NCBI GenBank assembly: GCA_964390545.1
Contig: CAYMJV010000028.1
Coordinates: 1 to 34,864, forward strand
Source: CAYMJV01 sp964390545
GTDB lineage: Bacteria; Desulfobacterota; BSN033; UBA1163
Length of the DNA stretch: 34,864 nucleotides
Direction: 5' to 3'
In this document: in pieces, positions 9,001 through 16,337 of the stretch
Layout: every line of letters starts with the position of its first letter
Position numbering within the stretch: the stretch's first letter is position 1
Made by a program: the position numbers and the translations under genes
Notes under the pieces: generated by a model
What the model was told of the DNA's origin: nothing
Database searches by the model: none
The model's input: the letters and a program-made list of their open reading frames with translations, nothing else

Positions 9001-10727
9001 GAAAGAAGGCTCCCGTAGGCCTCCCTCCTATGGCCATGTCTCTCCAATCGACCGCAGGGAATAAGACCGGCACCTGGAGGTACTTGAGACCTGTTCCGGT
9101 GGAGGGGATTGCGCCTTGCAATGAGGCCTGTCTGGTGGCTCAGGATATCGAAAGGATGATCCTCTACATGACCAAGGGGAAATTTCGGGAAGCTTATGCC
9201 CAACTCTCCGTGGAGAATCCTATGCCGTCCGTGCTGGGCAGGGTCTGTCCTCATCCTTGCGAAGGGTCGTGCAATCGGGGGGAGTATGATGAACCGGTAT
9301 CGATTCAGGCCCTGGAGAGGTTTATCGGAGATTGGGGGCTCAAGCACGGGAGGTTCTCTTCTCCCCTGAGGCCGATGCGAAAAGAGGAGATTGCGGTTAT
9401 TGGATCCGGGCCAGCTGGCCTGTCGTGTTCTTACCATCTCGCGAGGATAGGCTACAAGGTAACGATCTTTGAGGCGATGCCTGTTCTCGGAGGAAAGCTG
9501 AGATGGGCGATTCCAGATTACCGGCTTCCGAAGAGGATTCTCGACCAGGAGATCGAGAAGATCCTGTCGCTGGGAATTCGAGTCAAAAAGAATATGAAAG
9601 TTGGGCGGGATATCCCATTTAAGGAACTGAGACGATATCAGGCTGTCTTCATTGCGACGGGCGTTCAGAGGTCACTTCCGCTTGGGCTGCCTGGCGAAGA
9701 TTCCAAGAACGTGGTTTCGGGATTGGATTTTCTCAAGCGTTCGAATCTGGGAGAAGAGGTTTCATTGGGTTTAAGGCCTGTGGTCATTGGAGGAGGCAAC
9801 ACGGCGATCGATGTGGCCAGATCCTGCCTCCGCCTGGGTAGCAGTCCTGTGATCCTCTACCGCAGGTCAAAACAGGAGATGCCAGCATACAAGGACGAAG
9901 TGGAAGAGGCTGAGCGAGAGGGGATTCGAATCCGGTTCCTCGTCGCTCCTATCCGGATCATCCGCGAAAAGGGGCGAGTGACAGGGCTTGAGTGCATGAA
10001 GATGCGGATGGGAAAAATCGATGCCTCTGGGAGGCGATCTCCCATTCCTATTCGAGGGTCAAAGTTTTTCGTTGAGACGGATCAAGTGATCCGAGCAATT
10101 GGCGAGACAGCCGACCGGGGGTTTCTCTCGGGAAGCGCGCGATCAGCGGATCACCTCATTTCAACCAGTCCACAGATGGCCACTTCTCACCCGGGCGTCT
10201 TTGCAGGCGGAGATGCCATCGCTCAAGCGAGGAGCGTTGGCGACGCGATTCTCTCGGGGAAAAAGGCTGCCATCTCGATCGATTGCACTCTTAAAGGAAG
10301 AGACTTGAAAGAGGCCTATCGAACAATTCAGGTGGGGACGAAAGGCGGTGTGTTTCTGGAGGCCTATCTCCATCCCGAAGCGATGAATCTCGAAGGGAAA
10401 AAGGTCGTGGGTTTTCGAGAGATCAACACCTCGTACTTCGAAAAGAGCCCTCGTCTAAAGGGAAAGGCCCTTTCTCAGGAAAGGGCAATCCTAGGCTTCG
10501 ACGAGATCAACCTTGGCTTGGATCGCGCAAGTGCCGTTCATTCTGCCGAGAGATGCTTCCAATGTGGGTTATGTAATAGCTGCCGTAACTGCGATGTTTT
10601 CTGTCCGGATCTTGCTGTCTTGATGAAGGGTAAAGGACCGGAGATCGATTATGACCATTGCAAGGGGTGTGGCATCTGTGTCCAAGAGTGCCCGCGCGGG
10701 GCGCTCGCACTGGCAGACGAAACTTAA
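8997..10727 (+). CDS. GltD-like FAD/NAD(P) oxidoreductase fused to a PorD-like ferredoxin domain
   Basis: A 576-residue flavoprotein. The N-terminal domain has the cysteine pattern of glutamate-synthase small chains (CNEAC, then CPHPCEGSC), which holds Fe-S clusters. An FAD-binding motif GSGPAGLSCSYHLA sits near residue 135, and an NAD(P)-binding motif GGGNTAIDVARSC near residue 264 with a following YRRS that favours NADPH. The C-terminal 60 residues hold a ferredoxin domain with two cysteine sets, CFQCGLCNSCRNCDVFCP and CKGCGICVQECP, like the delta subunit of these oxidoreductases. It thus probably replaces PorD and moves electrons between the TPP enzyme and NADP(H) or ferredoxin. It ends 6 bases before the converging kinase gene on the other strand. 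Confidence 0.9.
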   Translation: MRKKAPVGLPPMAMSLQSTAGNKTGTWRYLRPVPVEGIAPCNEACLVAQDIERMILYMTKGKFREAYAQLSVENPMPSVLGRVCPHPCEGSCNRGEYDEPVSIQALERFIGDWGLKHGRFSSPLRPMRKEEIAVIGSGPAGLSCSYHLARIGYKVTIFEAMPVLGGKLRWAIPDYRLPKRILDQEIEKILSLGIRVKKNMKVGRDIPFKELRRYQAVFIATGVQRSLPLGLPGEDSKNVVSGLDFLKRSNLGEEVSLGLRPVVIGGGNTAIDVARSCLRLGSSPVILYRRSKQEMPAYKDEVEEAEREGIRIRFLVAPIRIIREKGRVTGLECMKMRMGKIDASGRRSPIPIRGSKFFVETDQVIRAIGETADRGFLSGSARSADHLISTSPQMATSHPGVFAGGDAIAQARSVGDAILSGKKAAISIDCTLKGRDLKEAYRTIQVGTKGGVFLEAYLHPEAMNLEGKKVVGFREINTSYFEKSPRLKGKALSQERAILGFDEINLGLDRASAVHSAERCFQCGLCNSCRNCDVFCPDLAVLMKGKGPEIDYDHCKGCGICVQECPRGALALADET

Positions 10728-10733
10728 TTTTCT

Positions 10734-11636
10734 TCACCTAATATTTTCTTGCCTGTATTTTTTCTGAATCAGTTCTTCGACTTCTCGGATGTCTCTTCGA
10801 AAAGGTCCTTCTGCTTCCATTTTCAGACTGGTCACAGCGGCTGCCCAGATCATCGCCTCAACAGGAGAAGCATTCAACCGACGGGCCATATAAGAGGCAA
10901 TGCAGGTGTCTCCCCGGCCACTTCGGCCCACCAGTTTTTTAGGATAGAACTTGGCTTCATAGAAATTTCTGCCATCATAGACAAGCAAGCCCTCTTGATG
11001 GGTTAGAACAACCTCTTTCGGTCCGAAATCGGCAATGAGGTTTGCTGCTGCTCTTATATCTTTCTCGCCGGTGAGCAGTTCAGCCTCCACGGCATCGGCC
11101 TTCACGACATCGACTCTGGCCAGCACTTTCTTCTTTTCTGGCCAACCCTTAAAAACGAATTGACCGTCATCCACCACCCGAACGAATCCCTGAAGATCTA
11201 TCGAGATCAGGGCGTCTTTCTTCCTCAATTCTTCGATCACCTTCAGCGTCACCTCACCGCGAGCAGAAGCACCGATCACGAAGGCTTTTGATGAGATCTC
11301 TTTAACTTCCGATGGCGTAAAGGGACCGGCAGAGCTGGTGATGTATATGATTCGCTCATCGACGTTGGAGGTGGGATATTCGAGCCGAAGACAAGTAGAT
11401 TGGGGGGTAGCTTTGGCGAATACGTCCACTCCCAATTTCTTAAGTTCCTCGATAACGTGAAAGTCCTCCCGGGCAAGGCGTGTGATCGCAGCGGCGCGTA
11501 GCCCCATTCGAATCGCGAGATGGGATCCATAATTAAAAGCGCCGCCATCCACCCGCCTTGTCCCTTCAGAGGAGACAATGGTGTCTTTGGTGTAATGGCC
11601 TAGAAAGGCAATGTCATAAGTCTTGGTCACAACCAT
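10734..11636 (-). CDS. PfkB-family carbohydrate kinase of the inositol cluster (copy 1)
   Basis: A 300-residue PfkB/ribokinase-fold kinase. The catalytic motif near residue 240 reads GRSGRGDTC where the family norm is DTxGAGD; the catalytic aspartate is kept, but the first Asp is Gly and the Ala is Arg. Other landmarks are ISIDLQGFVRV in the middle and AAAVTSLKMEAEGPFRRD near the end. This pattern is what I remember of T. maritima TM0415, the kinase of its inositol cluster. The second kinase at 13045-13914 is a clear paralog. It is the last gene of the minus-strand cluster. The likely substrate is inositol or a keto-sugar acid, but the sequence does not decide. Confidence 0.85.
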   Translation of the reverse strand: MVVTKTYDIAFLGHYTKDTIVSSEGTRRVDGGAFNYGSHLAIRMGLRAAAITRLAREDFHVIEELKKLGVDVFAKATPQSTCLRLEYPTSNVDERIIYITSSAGPFTPSEVKEISSKAFVIGASARGEVTLKVIEELRKKDALISIDLQGFVRVVDDGQFVFKGWPEKKKVLARVDVVKADAVEAELLTGEKDIRAAANLIADFGPKEVVLTHQEGLLVYDGRNFYEAKFYPKKLVGRSGRGDTCIASYMARRLNASPVEAMIWAAAVTSLKMEAEGPFRRDIREVEELIQKKYRQENIR

Positions 11637-11680
11637 TTTTTCACTCCCGCCAAAATTCTCCCCTCCTTATTGGAAGCCGA

Positions 11681-11906
11681 GGGGGAGAGGCAGTCGGGTT
11701 CCAAAGCTTTAGAATGCGGGTCTTTTAGTTGATGGGAAATCGTCGCTTCCATAAGATCGAATGCCTTCAGACACTTGGCACGGCTGAATCCGAACGGCTA
11801 AAGGTTACCGCTCTAAATCTTTTCCACCCGACCGCCTCCCCCCCTTCCGGAAAAAATCTGTTTTTTCAGATTGCGACACAGTCTCCAAGGGAGAGGGGGA
11901 ATTGGT
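11681..11906 (+). repeat. Intergenic repeat, copy A (inverted relative to 16055-16324)
   Basis: The 313-base stretch between the kinase and IolI genes holds no gene but most of a repeat. Reading forward, it matches the reverse complement of 16055-16324 over nearly its whole length. Blocks such as GGTTCCAAAGCTTTAGAATG, CTGAATCCGAACGGCTAAAG and CGACACAGTCTCC are shared with few differences; the middle (about 11729-11776) is divergent. One end is GGGGGAGAGGCAGTC and the other is GACACAGTC followed by GGGAGAGGGGG. It looks like a non-autonomous, MITE-like element. This copy lacks the outer TAATACAAA ends seen on copy B. Confidence 0.8.
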
Positions 11907-11949
11907 GGGATTTTCATGGTTCATTCGTAACAAACCCGTTGTGGGTAAG

Positions 11950-12762
11950 TTATATGAATTTCCTAATCGCCTCCATTCCCTTCTTTGCCACTTCTTCTGC
12001 AGGCTGAGTCCAGTACTCCGGCCTGAACATTTCAATGGAAACGGGTCCATCGTAATGGATCTCTTTCAATCTGGAAATGATCTCTTTCAGGGGAATCACT
12101 CCTTCTCCAGGATAGAGGCGATGCGCGTCTTGAAGGTCTGATTTAGGCAGGCCCTCAGCGTCATTCATGTGAAGGATATAGATCTTCTCTTTTTCCATCT
12201 TCAGAATCGAATCGAGCATCGATCCTCCGGCATAAAAATGGAAGGTATCGAGAACCATCCCAATATTTCTTCGATTCACCGCCTTCACGATCTCGAAATC
12301 CTGCTCCAGGGTCGAGACAGAACACCAGGGAAAGCCCAAGAATTCGAATGCAAACTTAACTTTGTAATTCCTGAATTTACTTGAGATCTCACGAAGGACT
12401 TTCACCGATTCCTCGTAAACTTCGTTGTCAGAGACACCTTGAGGTCGAGGGCTCGGGACCAAGACAATGTAAGGGCAATTCAGTCTATCTGCGATCTCCG
12501 CATATCGCTGAATCAGATTCATGGTGTTAACCTTTTCCCATGGCGAGTTGAATGTGACAAACTCCACAGAGTTGATCGCAAGGGGCTTGATCTTCCCTTT
12601 CTTGAAGAGTCCACGGAGATCACGGACACTTTTTTTTGATAGGTAGGCGTCCATCTTTTTTGCCCAGATCTCAAGCCCATCGTAACCTTGCTGAGAGGCC
12701 GCCCGAATGTCTCCACGAAGATCCGTTTTCATCGTCGAAGCGCCATTAAACCCAATTTCCAT
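11950..12762 (-). CDS. iolI: Inosose isomerase-like TIM-barrel protein (IolI family)
   Basis: A 270-residue sugar-phosphate isomerase/epimerase of the xylose-isomerase-like TIM barrel. It resembles what I remember of B. subtilis IolI: an IKPLAINSVEF strand, FEFLGFPWCSVSTLEQDFEIV, NIGMVLDTFHFYAGGS and EMFRPEYW. Conserved Glu, Asp, His and Glu in these motifs form the usual divalent-metal site. IolI interconverts 2-keto-myo-inositol and 1-keto-D-chiro-inositol, which would let the cluster handle D-chiro-inositol. The start at 12762 has AAAGGAG seven bases upstream; a longer in-frame start at 12918 has none and adds unrelated residues. It lies between the two kinase genes. Confidence 0.85.
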   Translation of the reverse strand: MEIGFNGASTMKTDLRGDIRAASQQGYDGLEIWAKKMDAYLSKKSVRDLRGLFKKGKIKPLAINSVEFVTFNSPWEKVNTMNLIQRYAEIADRLNCPYIVLVPSPRPQGVSDNEVYEESVKVLREISSKFRNYKVKFAFEFLGFPWCSVSTLEQDFEIVKAVNRRNIGMVLDTFHFYAGGSMLDSILKMEKEKIYILHMNDAEGLPKSDLQDAHRLYPGEGVIPLKEIISRLKEIHYDGPVSIEMFRPEYWTQPAEEVAKKGMEAIRKFI

Positions 12763-12891
12763 CTCTTTCTCCTTTTTAGAATAATCCCTCTGAAGGTATA
12801 AGAAAGTTAGAGAACTTCCAAAACAAATTGTCATCTGAGAGGATGGTTGGGTTGAAGAAGATTTCGAGCGGAACCTTTCGTGATTCAGCTG

Positions 12892-12935
12892 CCATGGCAT
12901 AACTGTGCTTAAACACATGACTTCTCATGCCATGG
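12892..12935. repeat. Stem-loop between the IolI and kinase genes
   Basis: A 9-bp inverted repeat CCATGGCAT / ATGCCATGG enclosing 26 bases, inside the 282-base gap between two minus-strand genes. The inner part contains a short TGTG/CACA pairing. No run of T follows on the transcribed strand, so it is not a clear terminator. It may be an RNA-processing stem or part of a repeat. The rest of the gap shows nothing I can name. Confidence 0.5.
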
Positions 12936-13044
12936 AAATTCACCCATACCATCAAAACGACCCGCGTTCGAAAGCTTCGGAAACCCAGCCATCCTTGAAG
13001 GATAGGGCTGGCCACTTTTTTCGCACCTTCTTAGGAATTATCTT

Positions 13045-13914
13045 CTAAAGCGTTTTCATCCTTGCCAGGACATCATCAACCGTTCCTGAGAAGGGACCTG
13101 GTCTTTCCATCTTGATACTGGTGAGCGCAGCAGCAAACCGCACGGATTCCTCAATGCCATGACGGAGTCTCCATGCCGTGTATGAGCCAAAACAGGTGTC
13201 TCCTCTCCCAGTCCTTCCAGAGAGGTTCCTTGGATTGAACGGAGCCCGATGTATTTTCTCCCCCTGACAAATGATCACTTCTGAGGCGTGGGTGATCATG
13301 ACTTCCTTCCCTCCCCACTGACGAAGCATTCTCGCCGCCTTCTCACGATCCGACGTCCCCGCAATCACCTCTGATTCCTGGGAATCGGCCTTGAGGAAGT
13401 CGACCATCGGAAGGTATCTTTCCTTTTCTGGCCAGTCTTTAAAAGCATAAGAACCCCCTTCATTAGAGCGCAACATCGCCTGCAGGTCCAGTGCGACCTT
13501 ACCTTCCCCGGCAAGATATTCAATCAGAGTGGTGGGTATCTCTCCAACGAAAAGCCCTGCCAGGTAGTACATCTTCGCGTCCGCCTTCGGAATATCCTCG
13601 GGTTGGAAAGGATCGGCTTGAGCAATGAGCCTTACCTTCCTCTTATCGGGATCATCCGATTCGAAGACATTTTCGATAGAGGTCGTTTTGGAACTTGGAA
13701 AGGCGATGACTTCGATTCCCTCTTTTTTCAATGCATCAAGGATCCCGAAATCCCTCCGGGCCAGCTTCGTGACCACACAGATTTTTGCATTCGATCTTCT
13801 GGCAGCAAATGAGGAGAAATAGGCTGCCCCACCTGTAAAAGGGGTGACTTTTCCTCTATATTCGAGGGTATCCCTCGTAATGTGACCGATGATTATGATG
13901 TCATACTCAGACAC
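13045..13914 (-). CDS. PfkB-family carbohydrate kinase of the inositol cluster (copy 2)
   Basis: A 289-residue PfkB-fold kinase, paralogous to the one at 10734-11636. The catalytic motif near residue 236 is GRTGRGDTCFGSY, again with Gly and Arg replacing family-typical residues and the catalytic Asp kept. A TTSIENVFESDDPDKRK segment and AAALTSIKMERPGPF near the C-terminus match my memory of TM0415 even better than copy 1 does. The start is set at GTG 13914, with GAGAGG upstream, because the ATG at 13986 would overlap iolO by 46 bases and add a non-family N-terminus. It follows iolO with a 26-base gap. Confidence 0.85.
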   Translation of the reverse strand: MSEYDIIIIGHITRDTLEYRGKVTPFTGGAAYFSSFAARRSNAKICVVTKLARRDFGILDALKKEGIEVIAFPSSKTTSIENVFESDDPDKRKVRLIAQADPFQPEDIPKADAKMYYLAGLFVGEIPTTLIEYLAGEGKVALDLQAMLRSNEGGSYAFKDWPEKERYLPMVDFLKADSQESEVIAGTSDREKAARMLRQWGGKEVMITHASEVIICQGEKIHRAPFNPRNLSGRTGRGDTCFGSYTAWRLRHGIEESVRFAAALTSIKMERPGPFSGTVDDVLARMKTL

Positions 13915-13940
13915 GCTCTTGTTTTCCTCTCTTTCAGTTC

Positions 13941-14747
13941 TTAAAGACCCAACTTCTGATAATATTCCATTGTCAATTTCAAACACTCCTCTGGTGTGGG
14001 TTTGGGCAATATTTCAGCAGAAACAGCTCCTTGATATCCAATTTCTTCTAGCGCATCTAGAATTTCTGCGAAATCGATATGGCCACACCCGGGAGCCCAT
14101 CGATTGCTATCCGCAAAATGGACGTGGGAAACGTACCCCTTGGCGTGGAGGATACTTTCAATGATATCCTTTTCCTCAATGTTCATATGAAAGGTATCGA
14201 CCAACATCTTCAGGTTCGATCGGCCGATCTTATCGATCACCTCCATTGCCGAGCGAGTATCATTATACAAATTGGTTTCATAACGGTTGATGGGTTCCAG
14301 GGTAAGGGTCACCTCGGGTTTGTACTCAAGGCATTCCACGATGGATTGGATAAAGTATTTTTCAGCCTCTCCCTTATCCGTCCCGGGCTTGACCGTACCG
14401 CGGATGAGGCCGACGATGACCTGGGGCCCTTTGATATCAACGGCCAGATTCATCTGATTCTTGATCCGTTGGACTGCTTTTCGTCTGATCTCTGGATCGG
14501 GATCCGTAAAACTCAAACCTTCCTCCCCATAGGCCTGTCCAGTGCCGATGGCCGGCACCGTTAAATGATGTTGCTGCAGCAGGCTCTTGATCTCATGGAC
14601 ATCGATCATCCCGGGATCCCGGACCGCCAGCTCGACCGCATCATAACCTAAATCAGCGACTTTCTTAATGCTCTTCTTGAAATCCTCTTTCATGGCTAAT
14701 GCAGAAAACTGGGCGCCAGGTGTAGAGATCACGATGCACTTCTGCAT
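13941..14747 (-). CDS. iolO: 5-keto-L-gluconate epimerase, IolO type
   Basis: A 268-residue TIM-barrel epimerase. Several segments match what I remember of T. maritima TM0416 (IolO), which converts 5-keto-L-gluconate to D-tagaturonate: VISTPGAQFSALA, AVELAVRDPGMID, AIGTGQAYGEEGLS, LEPINRYETN, DTFHMNIEE and HFADSNRWAPGCGH. The metal-binding Glu, Asp, His and Glu are all in place. It is a different subfamily from the IolI-like barrel at 11950-12762, not a recent duplicate. It lies directly downstream of iolN, as expected for the next step of the pathway. Confidence 0.9.
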   Translation of the reverse strand: MQKCIVISTPGAQFSALAMKEDFKKSIKKVADLGYDAVELAVRDPGMIDVHEIKSLLQQHHLTVPAIGTGQAYGEEGLSFTDPDPEIRRKAVQRIKNQMNLAVDIKGPQVIVGLIRGTVKPGTDKGEAEKYFIQSIVECLEYKPEVTLTLEPINRYETNLYNDTRSAMEVIDKIGRSNLKMLVDTFHMNIEEKDIIESILHAKGYVSHVHFADSNRWAPGCGHIDFAEILDALEEIGYQGAVSAEILPKPTPEECLKLTMEYYQKLGL

Positions 14748-14824
14748 ACTGGTTCAAGCCTTTCCCCTATAAGGTGGTAGATTTTTTTTAAGAAACGATC
14801 GAGATATTTCAAGAGTGGTAGAAT

Positions 14825-14840
14825 GATTCCCGCGGGAATC
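14825..14840. promoter_or_regulatory. Perfect 16-bp palindrome, possible operator
   Basis: GATTCCCGCGGGAATC is a perfect dyad with a central CG and no spacer, in the 127-base gap between iolN and iolO. LacI-family regulators bind sites of this symmetry, so an operator is possible. It could instead be a fragment of the dispersed GGATTCCCGC palindromes seen near 23262. No regulator gene lies in the window. Confidence 0.35.
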
Positions 14841-14874
14841 TTCAACAAGGAAAAAGACCTCTTTCCTTTCGTTC

Positions 14875-15990
14875 TCAAAATCCAATCTTGGGTAGCTCAT
14901 AGACAGACTTCCACCCAGGACTCAACGGTTCTCTCAAAAAAGGTTCCATCTCTTTGGTCGTTCTTAATGTGGTCTCTTCAATGGGGGGTACCTTTCCAGG
15001 CGGGAAGGCCTCCAGAATTTGGTCATTGACGAGCGTTAGATACTTGAGGATTGCGGCGATTGGCCTTTTCGCTTTTCTCGCGGCACCGAGGCTGGGTCTG
15101 CCTACGACTCCCTGTGGTGTAGCTGCTCTTTCGATCGCAGCGTGGCCTTCCCCCTCTGACCAGCGGTGGGGACGTCGAAAAGGATCGACGGACTTGTCAA
15201 AATGCCCTTCCGGCAGATACCCTTTCCCTTCCGCATCCTGAACCACTTTCATATCCACCATCCCGGGGGGAAATAGTAATAGAGCAACGGATGTCTCAGC
15301 TTCGTCGGCGTGAACAAATTGGGTCTCGAGACTAAGATCACTCTCGATGGGATAGAAGAATTCACGCACTGCCCGATGCCAATCCAAGACCCGAAAGATT
15401 CCAGGCAAATGGTACCGTTTCATAAACTCCTGCAGCGCTGCTTCGAGCATCCATAGCTGACCATGGTTATTAATGATGACTTGTTTTCGGAAACCGTCAT
15501 TCCATAGTCCAAGCATGACATAGACCAATGTCTCCCGCACCACTTCTTCAGGCATGATTACGGTTCCAGGCATCCCAAGATGATGATAGGGATGACCGCC
15601 ATAATTGAGGGGTGGCAAAGCCAGATTGATGGGCCGCCCTTGTTTCGCAGTGTAGCGCCGGAGACCTTCAGCAATTTGTGTCACCATAAAAGTATCGAGG
15701 CCACTGACCGTATGGAGGCCATGGTTTTCTGTACATCCTACAGGAATCAGGACGATATCATTTTTCTGTCTGTTTTTGATCAGCTGATCCCGGACCGTCG
15801 TCTGGATGTAACTTCCTGGCTTGCCGAGTTCAGGTTCAGAGGGGATACCATAGTCAGCCAGAATCTGATCAATCTTCGCCTCCGGGGCATCCCAAATTTG
15901 CTTTTTCAGACGGCCCACCGTATTATCCTCAAAGATGATGGCAGGATTCTTGGTCGTTAGCCACTTTTTTTCCTTTTCCTTTTCAACCAT
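14875..15990 (-). CDS. iolN: Creatininase-family hydrolase, IolN type
   Basis: A 371-residue protein of the creatininase/amidohydrolase superfamily. The metal-site motifs are present: PVGCTENHGLHT followed by GLDTFM (about residue 84 onward), INNHGQ near 177, and VHADEAETS near 226. In T. maritima the creatininase-like IolN hydrolyses the diketo-inositol made by IolM to 5-keto-L-gluconate, opening the ring. The gene lies between iolM and iolO, which supports that role; without this context it would only be a creatininase-family hydrolase. AAGGAGGAG is seven bases before the ATG. The protein is longer than plain creatininases (about 250-260), with an extended N-terminus. Confidence 0.83.
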   Translation of the reverse strand: MVEKEKEKKWLTTKNPAIIFEDNTVGRLKKQIWDAPEAKIDQILADYGIPSEPELGKPGSYIQTTVRDQLIKNRQKNDIVLIPVGCTENHGLHTVSGLDTFMVTQIAEGLRRYTAKQGRPINLALPPLNYGGHPYHHLGMPGTVIMPEEVVRETLVYVMLGLWNDGFRKQVIINNHGQLWMLEAALQEFMKRYHLPGIFRVLDWHRAVREFFYPIESDLSLETQFVHADEAETSVALLLFPPGMVDMKVVQDAEGKGYLPEGHFDKSVDPFRRPHRWSEGEGHAAIERAATPQGVVGRPSLGAARKAKRPIAAILKYLTLVNDQILEAFPPGKVPPIEETTLRTTKEMEPFLREPLSPGWKSVYELPKIGF

Positions 15991-16012
15991 TGAAATCTCC
16001 TCCTTATTGTTC

Positions 16013-16337
16013 TAATACAAACGCATTTCAAACTTTGAGATGAGGGTCCCCTCACCCCATCCCTCTCCCCAGCGGGACTGTGTCGCAATATGAAAAAAAC
16101 GATTTTTTGGAGAAGGGGGGAGAGACGGTCGGGTGGAAAAGATTTAGAGCGGTAACCTTTAGCCGTTCGGATTCAGACGTGCCAGTGGTATGAAAACGTT
16201 CTACTTTATACAATCGGCGATTTCCCACAATCTAAAAGACCCGCATTCTAAAGCTTTGGAACCCGGCTGCCTCTCCCCTCTGCCTGCTATTATGACACAG
16301 TCTCAGCTGGGGAGAGGGATGGGGTGCATTTGTATTA
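16013..16337. mobile_element. MITE-like element, copy B, with nested inverted ends
   Basis: The 344-base gap between iolM and iolN is almost filled by one element with two nested terminal inverted repeats. The outer ends are TAATACAAACGCA (16013-16025) and TGCATTTGTATTA (16325-16337), one mismatch. The inner ends are CCCCATCCCTCTCCCCAGC (from 16055) and its complement ending at 16324, each continued by GACTGTGTC. The core is an inverted, diverged copy of 11681-11906. Ends of the form TA-ATACAAACG would fit insertion at TA, as in IS630/Tc1-like elements. The last three bases serve as the iolM stop codon. No coding capacity is seen. Confidence 0.75.

Noticed and set aside
12763..12918. 52-residue N-terminal extension of the IolI-like protein
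   Set aside because: AAAGGAG lies just before ATG 12762, and the family N-terminus begins there.
13915..13986. Longer start for kinase copy 2
   Set aside because: It would overlap iolO and adds residues unlike PfkB; GTG 13914 fits the fold start.
11950..14747. The two TIM barrels as a recent gene duplication
   Set aside because: Their conserved segments differ throughout and match separate subfamilies (IolI and IolO).
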